From Rubrivivax sp. (lineage in GTDB: Bacteria > Pseudomonadota > Gammaproteobacteria > Burkholderiales > Burkholderiaceae_C): 52,468 nt of DNA. How positions within the stretch are numbered: position 1 is the stretch's first letter; the number at the start of each line of letters is the position of its first letter. Positions 43,633 to 51,932 of the stretch are shown piece by piece. The stretch covers positions 1 through 52,468 of the forward strand of contig JAIYCR010000079.1 of assembly GCA_027487905.1 (NCBI GenBank), given 5' to 3'. The notes beneath the pieces are model-generated. The model made no database searches and had not been told where the DNA came from. It saw only the letters and a list, made by a program, of their open reading frames with translations. The translations under genes and the position numbers were made by a program.

Positions 43633-43941
43633 ATGAGCCTGACCAAGCACCCCAAGACCCTGCTGCTCATCGTCGCCGAGGCGGTGCTGGAGACCGCCTT
43701 GCTGCGCGAGGCCCGCGAACTCGGTGCGCAGGGATGGACGGTGGGCGAGGTGCATGGCGCCGGGCTCGAGGGCGTCCGGGAGGGCAGCTGGGAAGCCGAC
43801 CGCACCATCGAGATCAAGCTCATCTGCGAGGCGCGGGTGGCCGACGCGATCGCCGAGCGGGTGCTCGAGCACTACGCGCCCCACTACAGCGTGGCGATGG
43901 TGTTCAGCCAGGTGCAGGTGCTGCGGCCCGAGCGGTATTGA
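43633..43941 (+). CDS. sbtB: PII-like regulatory protein, SbtB-type
   Basis: A 102-residue PII-fold protein: TLLLIVAEAVLETALLREAR, EADRTIEIKLICEARVADAI and HYSVAMVFSQVQVLRPERY follow the ferredoxin-like repeats of SbtB/CPII proteins. The signature Tyr-uridylylation T-loop of classical GlnB is lacking. SbtB binds adenine nucleotides (cAMP, AMP, ADP, ATP) and controls SbtA, and the gene order supports this partnership. It ends 30 bases before a bidirectional terminator. Confidence 0.85.
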   Translation: MSLTKHPKTLLLIVAEAVLETALLREARELGAQGWTVGEVHGAGLEGVREGSWEADRTIEIKLICEARVADAIAERVLEHYAPHYSVAMVFSQVQVLRPERY

Positions 43942-43970
43942 GGCGCCGCGGGCGCCGGCCACCATGCAAA

Positions 43971-43998
43971 CGGGCAGCCCGCAGGCTGCCCGTCTTTT
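43971..43998 (+). terminator. Intrinsic terminator after sbtB
   Basis: CGGGCAGCC (43971-43979) pairs with GGCTGCCCG (43984-43992) over a four-base loop, and TCTTTT follows. It terminates the sbtAB transcript; on the opposite strand the hairpin is followed by TTTGC and might end the RRM gene transcript. Confidence 0.85.
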
Positions 43999-44056
43999 GA
44001 TGCTTCAAGGCCGACGATGGCCCGAAGGCCATCGGTCGAGCCGGTGCGCGAGAGGC

Positions 44057-44599
44057 TCAGTAGCCGCCGCGGCCACCGCCGCCGCCGCCATAACCACCGC
44101 CACCACCGCCGCCGGAGCGGCCACCGCCGCCGCCGTAGCCGCCACCACCGCCGGAGCGGCCACCGCCGCCACCGCCGTAGCCACCACCGCCGCCGGAGCG
44201 CTCGCCGCCACCGCCGCCGTAGCCGCCGCCACCGCCGGAACGGCCACCGCCGCCCCCACCGTAGCCACCGCCGCCGCCGCCATAGCCGCCGCCACCACCG
44301 CCGCCATAACCACCACCGCCGCCGCCGCTGCGGAAGCCACCCGGACGCTCTTCACGCGGGCGGGCTTCGTTGACGACCAGCGCACGGCCGGCCAGGGGCT
44401 GGCCGTTCATGCCGTTGATGGCGGCCTGGGCCTCCGGGTCCGAGCCCATCTCCACGAAGCCGAAGCCCTTGGAGCGGCCGGTTTCGCGGTCCATCATCAC
44501 CTTGGCGGACGTCACCTGGCCGAAGGCACCGAAGGCCTCGTTCAGATCTTCGTCGCGGATGCTGTAGGCCAGGTTGCCCACATACAGTTTGTTGCCCAT
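44057..44599 (-). CDS. RRM-family RNA-binding protein with glycine-rich tail
   Basis: A 180-residue protein. One RNA-recognition motif (about 1-85) has RNP2 LYVGNL and RNP1 KGFGFVEM, followed by a 95-residue tail built from GGGGYGGGGG-type units with interspersed RSGG. Such proteins are bacterial counterparts of glycine-rich/cold-inducible RNA-binding proteins and act as RNA chaperones. ATG 44599 has GAAAGG about ten bases upstream. The upstream region to 44744 is the most A/T-rich non-coding stretch nearby and probably holds a long leader, but no clear promoter was called. Confidence 0.92.
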   Translation of the reverse strand: MGNKLYVGNLAYSIRDEDLNEAFGAFGQVTSAKVMMDRETGRSKGFGFVEMGSDPEAQAAINGMNGQPLAGRALVVNEARPREERPGGFRSGGGGGGYGGGGGGGYGGGGGGYGGGGGGRSGGGGGYGGGGGERSGGGGGYGGGGGGRSGGGGGYGGGGGRSGGGGGGGYGGGGGGRGGY

Positions 44600-44744
44600 C
44601 GAGAGCGCCTTTCTATCCTGTCTGCCGTTCGAGAAAACACCACTGACCCTGTCGAGCTTCAACCCGTCCTGAACGCATCAAGTGAAGGCGCTGCTACCGA
44701 AGAGGGAATGAAGATTATCAAGCGTTATTTCAGCCGGATGCAAA

Positions 44745-45563
44745 GTGAATCACCCATCTGACAACGCGGGCGACGTGCATTTGCACCTTCCGCGCATTGC
44801 AAGTCTGGTGCCCAGCCTCACCGAACTGGCCTTCGAACTCGGCCTGGGGCCCTGCCTGGTGGCCCGCACCGGCTACTGCGTGCACCCCCGGCCCGGCGTC
44901 GATGCGGTGCCCAAGGTGGGTGGCACCAAGACGGTGAACCTGGCCAAGCTCAAGCGCCTGAAGCCCACGCAGGTGTGGGTCAACGTCGACGAGAACCGCC
45001 TCGAACTGGTGCGCTCGCTGGCCGAATGGGGCGTGCGCACGGTGGTGACCCACCCGCAGGGGCCCGAGGACCATGCGGCGCTGGTGGACACGGTGGTGGA
45101 GGCGCTGGCCGACCACCCGGCGCTGCAATCGCGCACCCGCCAGGTCGGCCAGGCCTTGCTCGGCCGCATCGCAGCCGCGCTCGAGTGCACCCGGGCGCAG
45201 GATCGAGCGCCGCAGCGCGCGCTGGTGCTGATCTGGCGCGAGCCGTGGATGACGGTGGCGCGCGACACCTACATCGCCCGGCTGCTGGCCCGGGTGAACT
45301 GGCAGACCTGGCCAGCAGTGGAAGGCGGCGACCGCGGGGCGGCGCGCTACCCGGTGCTGCGCGGCGACGAGGACTGGCTCCACCGCATCGAACGCGTGCT
45401 GCTGCCAAGCGAGCCCTACGCCTTCGGTGCGGAGCACCTGGACGAGGTCAGGCGGCTGTGCCCCCGGGCCCGCGTGCACCTGGTGGACGGCGAGGCGCTG
45501 ACCTGGTGGGGGCCCCGCGTGATCGAGGGCCTGGCCCTGCTGCGCCGCCTGGCCGATGCCTGA
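44745..45563 (+). CDS. BtuF-like helical-backbone metal/cobalamin receptor protein
   Basis: A 272-residue periplasmic-binding-protein-like (type III) protein: RIASLVPSLTELAFELGLGP, then KVGGTKTVNLAKLKRLKPTQ and a C-terminal lobe. No signal peptide is visible at the GTG 44745 start, so it may be cytoplasmic or the start is misplaced; GTG is the best in-frame start seen. Neighbouring ABC-permease genes are absent. The fold is firm; B12 or other ligand binding is inference. Confidence 0.8.
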   Translation: MNHPSDNAGDVHLHLPRIASLVPSLTELAFELGLGPCLVARTGYCVHPRPGVDAVPKVGGTKTVNLAKLKRLKPTQVWVNVDENRLELVRSLAEWGVRTVVTHPQGPEDHAALVDTVVEALADHPALQSRTRQVGQALLGRIAAALECTRAQDRAPQRALVLIWREPWMTVARDTYIARLLARVNWQTWPAVEGGDRGAARYPVLRGDEDWLHRIERVLLPSEPYAFGAEHLDEVRRLCPRARVHLVDGEALTWWGPRVIEGLALLRRLADA

Positions 45564-45734
45564 GCCCGCCCGGCCGGCCGCGGCGCGGCGCCGTGCCAGG
45601 GCGGCAGGCGCGGCGAGTGCGGCGGGCGCTGCAAGTGGGTCGGCGTGGGCAATCATGGTGTCGCCCCGTGGCAAGCGCGGTGCCTGCGGCGGCCCCGTCC
45701 ACCGCGAGCCCGGCGGCGTGGACCAGAATGCCGC

Positions 45735-46376
45735 ATGGACCTCCTGAAGCCGCTGATCGCCTTGCTGGCCATCGTCAACCCGATCGGCGTGGTGCCCTTC
45801 TTCATCGCCTTCACCCAGACCTTCTCGGCCGCCCAGCGGCGCCACACCATCCACGTCAGCAGCTTCAGCGCCTTCGCCGTGGTGGCGCTCAGCGCGCTGG
45901 CGGGCCTGTCGATCATCGGCTTCTTCGGCATCTCCATCGCGAGCTTCCAGGTCGGCGGCGGCTTGCTGCTGCTGATCTCGTCGCTGAACATGCTCAATGC
46001 CAAGCCGCCCGAGGCGCGGCCGGAGGATGTGGAGGACGGCTCGCACAAGGCCGATGCAGGGGCGAGCATCGCGGTGGTGCCGCTGACCGTGCCCCTGCTC
46101 ACCGGGCCGGCCACCATCTCCACCATGGTCATCTACGCCGACAAGGCGCGGCACTGGTGGGAGCTCGGAGTGCTGGTGCTCTACGGCGTGGTGATCGGCG
46201 TCGCGGTGTGGGCGGCCTTCAGCCTGTCCGGCCGGATCGCCCGGGTGCTGGGCAGCACCGGCATCAACGTGATGACCCGCCTGATGGGGCTGATCCTCGC
46301 GGCGATGGCGGTGGAGCTGCTGGCCGACGGGCTGCATCAGCTCTTTCCGGTGCTGGGCGCGGCCGCGCCGCGCTGA
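45735..46376 (+). CDS. MarC-family integral membrane protein
   Basis: A 213-residue, six-helix protein of the MarC/UPF0056 family: LLKPLIALLAIVNPIGVVPF, then AFAVVALSALAGLSIIGFFG, VPLTVPLLTGPATISTMVIY and MTRLMGLILAAMAVELLADG. The loop between helices 3 and 4 is charged and longer than average. Function of the family is unsettled. The ATG at 45735 follows a 171-base gap in which no gene was found. The GMC gene follows 115 bases later. Confidence 0.88.
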   Translation: MDLLKPLIALLAIVNPIGVVPFFIAFTQTFSAAQRRHTIHVSSFSAFAVVALSALAGLSIIGFFGISIASFQVGGGLLLLISSLNMLNAKPPEARPEDVEDGSHKADAGASIAVVPLTVPLLTGPATISTMVIYADKARHWWELGVLVLYGVVIGVAVWAAFSLSGRIARVLGSTGINVMTRLMGLILAAMAVELLADGLHQLFPVLGAAAPR

Positions 46377-46491
46377 GCGTGCGCCGCCCGCGAACCGACA
46401 TGGCCTTCGATTCCCGCCTGGACTTCATGCCCGGCCCCGGCCTGAGTTTCCACTTCGAATTCGACTTCGACCCCTCACCCTCCCGCCGCCG

Positions 46492-48228
46492 ATGACCGCA
46501 GCCCCGACCCGCGCCGGCACGAGCGCTCCCGCCCCTGACTCCGCCTCGGCCTACGACTTCATCATCGTCGGCGCGGGCACCGCCGGCTGCCTGCTGGCCA
46601 ACCGGCTGAGCGCCGACCCGAGCTGCCGCGTGCTGCTGCTCGAAGCCGGCGGACCGGACCACTACCCGTGGATCCACATCCCGGTGGGCTACCTCTACTG
46701 CATCGGCAATCCGCGCACCGACTGGCTCTATTTCACCGAGCCCGAGGCCGGACTGAACGGGCGCTCGCTGCGCTACCCGCGGGGCCGCACGCTCGGCGGC
46801 TGCAGCAGCATCAACGGCATGATCTACATGCGCGGGCAGGCCCGCGACTACGACGGCTGGGGCCGTGGCGACGGCCACGGGCCCAACCCCGGCTGGGACT
46901 GGCCCGCCTGCCGGGACGCCTTCCTCGCCCACGAAGACCACCACGGCGGTGCGAGCGAGCACCATGCGGCGCCCGGTTTCGACCGCCACGGCCGGCGCGC
47001 CGGCGGCGAGTGGCGCGTGGAGCGGCAACGGCTGCGCTGGGACATCCTGGACGCCTTTGCCCAGGCCGCGGTGCAGGCCGGCATACCGGCAACCACGGAC
47101 TTCAACCGCGGCGACAACGAGGGCGTGGGCTATTTCGAGGTCAACCAGCGCGCCGGTGTGCGCTGGAATGCGAGCAAGGCCTTCCTGCGGCCGGCACGGG
47201 CGCGCCCCAACCTGGAGGTGCGCACCCAGGCTTCGGTGCTGCGCTTGCGGCTGGGCCGCGGCAGCGACGGCCAGCTGCGCGCCGAAGGGGTGCAGCTGCA
47301 GGGCGGCGGCGGCAGCGGTGGGGGCGCGGCCGACGTGCTGCGGCTGCGGCCCGGTGGCGAGGTGCTGCTGGCCGCCGGTGCGGTGGCCTCGCCCGCGCTG
47401 CTGCAGCGTTCGGGCATCGGCGAGCCCGCGCTGCTCCAGGGCCTGGGCATCGACGTGCAGCTGGCCTTGCCCGGCGTGGGCGAGAACCTGCAGGACCACC
47501 TGCAGATCCGCGCCGTCTTCCGGGTGAGCGGCGCGCGCACGCTGAACACGCTGGCCGCGAGCTTGTGGGGCAAGGCGCGCATCGGGCTTGAATATGCGGT
47601 CTCGCGCAGCGGCCCGATGAGCATGGCCCCCTCGCAGCTCGGTGCCTTCACCCGCAGCGACCCCGACCGAGCCTGGCCCAACCTGCAGTACCACGTGCAG
47701 CCGCTGTCGCTCGATGCCTTCGGCGAGCCGCTGCACGGCTTCGAGGCCTTCACCGCCAGCGTGTGCAACCTCAACCCCAGCAGCCGCGGCAGCGTGCGCA
47801 TCCGCAGCCCGCGCGGGGAGGACGCGCCGGCCATCGCGCCGCGCTACCTGAGCACCGACGAGGACCGCCACATCGCCGCGCAGTCGCTGCGGCTCACCCG
47901 GCGCATCGCCGCGCAGCCGGCGCTGGCGCCCTACGCGCCCGTCGAATACAAGCCCGGCCCTCAGTTCCAGACCGACGAGGAACTCGCCCGGCTGGCCGGC
48001 GACATCGGAACGACCATCTTCCACCCGGTGGGCACCGCCAAGATGGGACCCCAAGCCGACCCGATGGCCGTGGTGGATGCAAGGCTTCGGGTGCACGGCG
48101 TGGCCGGCCTGCGGGTGGTCGATGCGAGCGTGATGCCCACCATCACCAGCGGCAACACCAATTCGCCGACCTTGATGATTGCCGAGCGGGCCGCCGCCTG
48201 GATCGCCCAGGCGCGCCGCTCGGCCTGA
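46492..48228 (+). CDS. GMC-family FAD-dependent oxidoreductase
   Basis: A 578-residue GMC oxidoreductase. The FAD-binding GAGTAGCLLANRL is at about 27-39, GMC signature 1 RTLGGCSSINGMIYMRG (about 98-114), signature 2 GAVASPALLQRSGIG, and the catalytic His in IFHPVGTAKMG with the Asn of GNTNSPTLMIAERAA. It probably oxidises an alcohol (choline-type or long-chain) with reduction of FAD; no electron-acceptor gene is adjacent. Length is slightly above the 530-560 of common bacterial members. It is convergent with the HDOD gene. Confidence 0.93.
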   Translation: MTAAPTRAGTSAPAPDSASAYDFIIVGAGTAGCLLANRLSADPSCRVLLLEAGGPDHYPWIHIPVGYLYCIGNPRTDWLYFTEPEAGLNGRSLRYPRGRTLGGCSSINGMIYMRGQARDYDGWGRGDGHGPNPGWDWPACRDAFLAHEDHHGGASEHHAAPGFDRHGRRAGGEWRVERQRLRWDILDAFAQAAVQAGIPATTDFNRGDNEGVGYFEVNQRAGVRWNASKAFLRPARARPNLEVRTQASVLRLRLGRGSDGQLRAEGVQLQGGGGSGGGAADVLRLRPGGEVLLAAGAVASPALLQRSGIGEPALLQGLGIDVQLALPGVGENLQDHLQIRAVFRVSGARTLNTLAASLWGKARIGLEYAVSRSGPMSMAPSQLGAFTRSDPDRAWPNLQYHVQPLSLDAFGEPLHGFEAFTASVCNLNPSSRGSVRIRSPRGEDAPAIAPRYLSTDEDRHIAAQSLRLTRRIAAQPALAPYAPVEYKPGPQFQTDEELARLAGDIGTTIFHPVGTAKMGPQADPMAVVDARLRVHGVAGLRVVDASVMPTITSGNTNSPTLMIAERAAAWIAQARRSA

Positions 48229-48282
48229 GCGGCGGGCGCCCTCTGGCGTAGCAAGTCAGGCGCCGAAGCTCAGCGTAGAAGC

Positions 48283-49095
48283 TCAGGCGGTCATCGCATC
48301 TTCGATCTGCTGCATCACCCGGCGCGCACCGCGCAGCAGCAAGGTCGGGTCCAGGTCGGCCTGGGGCGCGATGGCCTCGACGGCCGCCTCGAGCGAGCCC
48401 GGATCGTTGGTCATCGCGTGCGCGATCGCCGACAGCGCGCACAGGCCCCGCCGGGGCAGCTGCATCGGAATGCGACCGGTGGACTGCACCGTGACATGGT
48501 GGCGCACGCTGGCCACCGCCGGCGCCGCCAGGCCCCAGCTCTCGCACAGGGCCGCGCCCAGCGCGTCATGGCTCACGCCGAAGCTGGCCAGTTCGGCCGC
48601 GGCCAGGCTGGTGTCGTTGCCCGGGGCGCGCAGCATCGGGCGGTAACGTGCCGAGGCGTGGCGGAAGAGGATGGCCTTGCCGCACTCCTCGAACAGGCCC
48701 GCCGAGTGGGCGGCCCAGCTGTCCAGACCCACCTCCCGGGCCAGGCGGCTCATCAGCAGCCCCCGCACCGACGCGCGCTCCCAGATCGGCGCGAGCTCCA
48801 CCGTGTCCGGGAACACGGCCTTCAGGCCCATCGCGAAGGTCACCGAGGCCACCTCGCGCATGCCCAGGTAGGTGACCGCCTGCTGCACGCTCTGCACCCG
48901 CCCCTTCAGTCCGTAGATCGACGAGTTCACCGCCTTGAGCACCGCCGAGGCGAGCGCCATGTCGCCTTCGATCAGGTGCGACACCGCATTCAGGTTGGCA
49001 TCCGCATCGGTCAGCAGCAGCGACAGTTCGGCCAGCGCCTCCGGCTGGGTGGGAATGTCGATGTCCAGGGTGCGCAGCTCGGGGTCGATCGCCAT
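48283..49095 (-). CDS. HDOD-domain signalling protein
   Basis: A 270-residue HDOD-domain protein (about 15-215): LPTQPEALAEL-like start, NAVSHLIEGDMALASAVLKA, then VNSSIYGLKGRVQSVQQAVT and YLGMREVASVTFAMGLK, all typical. The catalytic HD pair of true HD phosphohydrolases is missing, as expected for HDOD. A role as scaffold in chemotaxis or cyclic-di-GMP signalling is likely but not shown. AGGA precedes ATG 49095 by about six bases. Confidence 0.9.
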   Translation of the reverse strand: MAIDPELRTLDIDIPTQPEALAELSLLLTDADANLNAVSHLIEGDMALASAVLKAVNSSIYGLKGRVQSVQQAVTYLGMREVASVTFAMGLKAVFPDTVELAPIWERASVRGLLMSRLAREVGLDSWAAHSAGLFEECGKAILFRHASARYRPMLRAPGNDTSLAAAELASFGVSHDALGAALCESWGLAAPAVASVRHHVTVQSTGRIPMQLPRRGLCALSAIAHAMTNDPGSLEAAVEAIAPQADLDPTLLLRGARRVMQQIEDAMTA

Positions 49096-49225
49096 GGGAG
49101 TCCTCTCGGTCGCCCGATGCTAGGCCCGCCGCATCGGGTCTATGCCCTGAAGTGCGGGTCCGCCTCGGCGCTTTCGCACGCATGGCCCCTTCCGACGGGC
49201 CCTGCCGCCGCCGATGCGGGGCCGT

Positions 49226-49984
49226 TCAGCGCAGCGCGTCCCAGCCCGTCTTGACGATGAGCAGGCCCACCACGGCGATGAACACCTGGCGCACGAAGCC
49301 CGAGCCGTGGCGCAGCGCCAGCCGCGAGCCCAACATGCTGCCCGCCACGTTGGCCACCGCCATGCCCAGAGCAAGCGCCCACCACACATGGCCCTTCAGG
49401 CCGAACAGCAGCAGCGCCGCCGCGTTCGTCGCGGTGTTCAGCAGCTTGGCGCTCGCCGACGCGTGCAGGAAGTCGAAGCCGAGCAGTCGCACGAAGAGGA
49501 AGACGAAGAAGCTGCCGGTTCCCGGTCCGAAAAAGCCGTCGTAGAAGCCCACCACCGCGCCCAGGGCGCAGGCGAGCGCGGTCTGACGGGTGCGCGAGCC
49601 GCGCGGCGCGTGCACCTGTCCGAGGTCGCGCCGGGTGAGGGTGTAGACGAGCACTGCAGCCAGGATGAAGGGCAGTGCGTTGCGCAGGCCGTCCGCGCTC
49701 ACCCGCGTGACCGCCCACGCGCCGGCGAAGCCACCGGCCACGGCCACCGCGGCCGCTGGCAGCAGCACCCCCCAGGGCAGGTCGACCCGCCGCGCGTACT
49801 GCACCGTGGCCCAGGCGGTGCCCCAGACCGACGCCCCCTTGTTGGTGCCCAGCAGCGTGGCCGGGGTGGCGGCAGGGAAGACGGCGAACAGGGCCGGCAC
49901 CAGCACCAGACCGCCGCCGCCGACGATGGCGTCGATGAAGCCGGCCAGCGCCGCAGCGAGGATCACCAGCGGGACGTCGAGCAT
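49226..49984 (-). CDS. TSUP-family (TauE/SafE) permease
   Basis: A 252-residue membrane protein with about eight helices: LVILAAALAGFIDAIVGGGG opens it, LLGTNKGASVWGTAWATVQY and GFYDGFFGPGTGSFFVFLFV are the two conserved repeat motifs. TSUP permeases move sulfite, sulfolactate, thiosulfate or organic anions. No sulfur-metabolism gene is adjacent that would choose among these. The ATG at 49984 lies 45 bases from a strong hairpin in the upstream gap. Confidence 0.92.
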   Translation of the reverse strand: MLDVPLVILAAALAGFIDAIVGGGGLVLVPALFAVFPAATPATLLGTNKGASVWGTAWATVQYARRVDLPWGVLLPAAAVAVAGGFAGAWAVTRVSADGLRNALPFILAAVLVYTLTRRDLGQVHAPRGSRTRQTALACALGAVVGFYDGFFGPGTGSFFVFLFVRLLGFDFLHASASAKLLNTATNAAALLLFGLKGHVWWALALGMAVANVAGSMLGSRLALRHGSGFVRQVFIAVVGLLIVKTGWDALR

Positions 49985-50461
49985 CGGGAGGGGGTGCGGG
50001 TGCGGGCGAAAGACGGAGACGGAAATGAAAAGGGCGACGGGTTGGCCGTCGCCCTTTGCTTCATGTTCTTCTACATGCTGGCCGCCTTGCGGACGCTGAG
50101 CGTCCGCATGCGGGTTGGAGCCGGATCACGGACCGCCCCGCACGGTACCCGATCCAGCGCGGGCCCGGTGACCTGTGTCTCCTCAACCCCCCGACCTGCC
50201 AGCACCGGGTTGGTGCCGTTCGAGAGTGGGCGCACTGTAATGCGGCGCTTCGGGGCAGCGCATGCGGGTTTTCCGCGCCCTGCGTTGCGCTGCGCGGCGG
50301 AGGCGGGCCCCGGCGAGGGACGCCAGCGTTGCAGCCCGCCCGCGGCCTGGCCGGCATGAGCTCATGACCGGAAAAACCTTGATCCGCGGCGCCGCGCCGG
50401 ACAGCATCGGCGGCTGCCCCCGACCCAGTCGCTGCACGAGACAGCCGCCCGCCCTGCCGCC
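49985..50461. other. 477-base gene-free region with several strong inverted repeats
   Basis: No ORF here is credible. Noted structures: a 12-base stem at 50029-50057 (AAAGGGCGACGG/CCGTCGCCCTTT, five-base loop), an eight-base stem at 50089-50107 (GCGGACGC/GCGTCCGC, loop TGA), the palindrome CATGAGCTCATG (50355-50366), and CGCGGCGCCGCG (50385-50396). On the minus strand the first hairpin ends in TTTTC, as an intrinsic terminator would. I compared the region by eye to RNase P RNA, 4.5S RNA, 6S RNA and tRNAs and saw no match. A novel structured RNA or leader is possible. Confidence 0.5.
50029..50061 (-). terminator. Terminator-like hairpin in the TSUP-rhodanese gap
   Basis: Twelve-base arms (50029-50040 and 50046-50057) with a five-base loop. 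On the minus strand the stem is followed by TTTTCATTTCC. On the plus strand it is followed by TGCTTC. It could end a transcript that starts in the gene-free region, or attenuate the TSUP gene. Confidence 0.5.
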
Positions 50462-50968
50462 ATGGACACCTTGACGCCCCTGCCGCCCCGCGCCCTGATC
50501 GAGCCGCTGCCCGCGCCGCTGGCTGCCATCGCCACCCGGGCCCGCGCTCAGGGCCTGGGCTTTGCGGGCCATGTCGACCCGGCTCAGGCCTGGGCCCTCT
50601 TCCACGCCGGCCAGGCCTTGCTGGTGGATGTGCGCAGCCGCGCCGAGCGCCATTTCGTCGGGCGCGTGCCGGGCGCGGCCGCTGCGGCCTGGGCCGAAGG
50701 CCTGTCGCTCGAACGCAACCCCGACTTCGGCCTCGAGCTCGAAGCCGCGCTCGCCGCGGCCGGCGTCCCCGAAGGCCGTTCGCTGCCGCTGCTGATGCTG
50801 TGCCGCAGCGGCGTGCGCTCCATCCGGGCGGCCGAGGCCGCCACCGCGTCCGGCCACCCCGCCGCCTTCAACGTGCTGGAGGGCTTCGAGGGCGCGCTGG
50901 ATGAACGGCGACAGCGCGGCCACCGGGACGGCTGGCGCCGCCTGGGCCTGCCCTGGGAGCAGGCCTGA
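50462..50968 (+). CDS. Rhodanese-like sulfurtransferase domain protein
   Basis: A 168-residue single rhodanese domain: WALFHAGQALLVDVRSRAER, then the catalytic loop LLMLCRSGVRSIRAAE with active Cys at about residue 118. The N-terminal ~30 residues are Pro/Leu-rich and outside the fold. It may transfer sulfane sulfur to thiols or cyanide. The stop codon lies inside the first unit of a 13-base tandem array. The neighbouring TSUP permease (sulfur-compound family) faces away and may or may not be related. Confidence 0.9.
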   Translation: MDTLTPLPPRALIEPLPAPLAAIATRARAQGLGFAGHVDPAQAWALFHAGQALLVDVRSRAERHFVGRVPGAAAAAWAEGLSLERNPDFGLELEAALAAAGVPEGRSLPLLMLCRSGVRSIRAAEAATASGHPAAFNVLEGFEGALDERRQRGHRDGWRRLGLPWEQA

Positions 50969-51027
50969 ACACAAGGCCTGAGCGCAAGGCCTGAGCGCAA
51001 GGCCTGAGCGCAAGGCCTGAGCGCAGG
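50964..51027. repeat. 13-base tandem repeat, about five copies, at the rhodanese stop codon
   Basis: The unit CCTGAGCGCAAGG occurs three times exactly (50977-50989, 50990-51002, 51003-51015), after a variant unit at 50964-50976 (CCTGAACACAAGG) and before a partial one at 51016-51027. The rhodanese TGA at 50966-50968 lies in the first unit, so copy-number change would not alter the protein. Confidence 0.85.
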
Positions 51028-51064
51028 CCGCCCCCCGCTCAGGCAGGCAGGCAGCCCCGCGGTG

Positions 51065-51649
51065 TCAGGCCCGTTCGAAGCGGAACACCGCCACGCTGGC
51101 GCGCAGGTTGGGCCAGTGCCTGACCTCACGGCCGTGCTCGAGCCCGAAGGCGTCCAGCACGCGCAGGCCCTGCCTGCGCGCCAGGCCCTGGAAGTCGGCG
51201 AAGGTGCCCACCCGGATGTTGGGCGTGTCGTACCACTCGTAGGGCAGCGCCCGGGTCACCGGCATGCGGCCGCGCGCGATGCGCAGCCGGTTGGGCCAGT
51301 GCGCGAAATTGGGGAAGCTCACGATGCCCACCCGCCCGACCCGGGCGGTCTCGGCCAGCATCCGTGCGGTATTGCGCAGGTGCTGCATCGTGTCCAGTTG
51401 CAACACGACGTCGAAGCTCGCGTCGCCGAAAGCCGACAGGCCTTCTTCCAGATCGAGCTGCAGCACATCCACCCCGCGGCGGGTGCAGGCCAGCACGTTG
51501 GCATCGTCGCGGTCGATGCCGTAGCCGCTGCAGCCGCGGTGGTCGCGCAGATGCGCCAGCAGCTCGCCATCGCCGCAGCCCAGGTCGAGCACCCGTGAGC
51601 CCGGGGGCACGAGGGCGGCGATGGCAGGCAGGTCGGTGCGGTCGCTCAT
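51065..51649 (-). CDS. metW: Methionine biosynthesis protein MetW
   Basis: A 194-residue class I methyltransferase-fold protein of the MetW family: DRTDLPAIAALVPPGSRVLD, motif I VLDLGCGDGELLAHL, and the typical QLDTMQHLRNTARMLAETAR and FPNFAHWPNRLRIARGRMPV. Start ATG 51649 fits the family; the longer ORF to 51808 is non-coding. MetW normally follows metX and activates MetX homoserine acyltransferase. Here metX is not upstream in the window; the next gene is divergent. Alone it could still act with a metX elsewhere. Confidence 0.92.
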   Translation of the reverse strand: MSDRTDLPAIAALVPPGSRVLDLGCGDGELLAHLRDHRGCSGYGIDRDDANVLACTRRGVDVLQLDLEEGLSAFGDASFDVVLQLDTMQHLRNTARMLAETARVGRVGIVSFPNFAHWPNRLRIARGRMPVTRALPYEWYDTPNIRVGTFADFQGLARRQGLRVLDAFGLEHGREVRHWPNLRASVAVFRFERA

Positions 51650-51932
51650 GGAAAAAAGAAGGCTGAGGCGCTGCGCCGGCGGGTGAGCCGGGGCCGGATG
51701 GCGCGGCAGTGTAGGGGAGCGCCCTGGCCGGCGCGGGCGGTGTCCACCCATTCCGACGGGCGCGCAGGCCCTGTGCGGGCGGGCGGCCCGGCCGGGCGCT
51801 GACAACACATCCGCTCACAGTTGGCAATCCCCGCAAGGCAATGGGGAACCCGGGGGCTCCTGACAATTCACACCCTTGTCCTCTTTGCCCTGGCGGGTGC
51901 TGTCGCGCACGCGAATTGCCCGTCCTGACGCC

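Noticed and set aside
44057-44385. CCGCCGCC-rich array considered as a CRISPR or satellite repeat
   Set aside because: It is the coding sequence of the glycine-rich tail of the RRM protein; there are no unique spacers.
49985-50461. RNase P RNA, 4.5S RNA, 6S RNA or tRNA gene
   Set aside because: No conserved core sequences or cloverleaf could be found on either strand.
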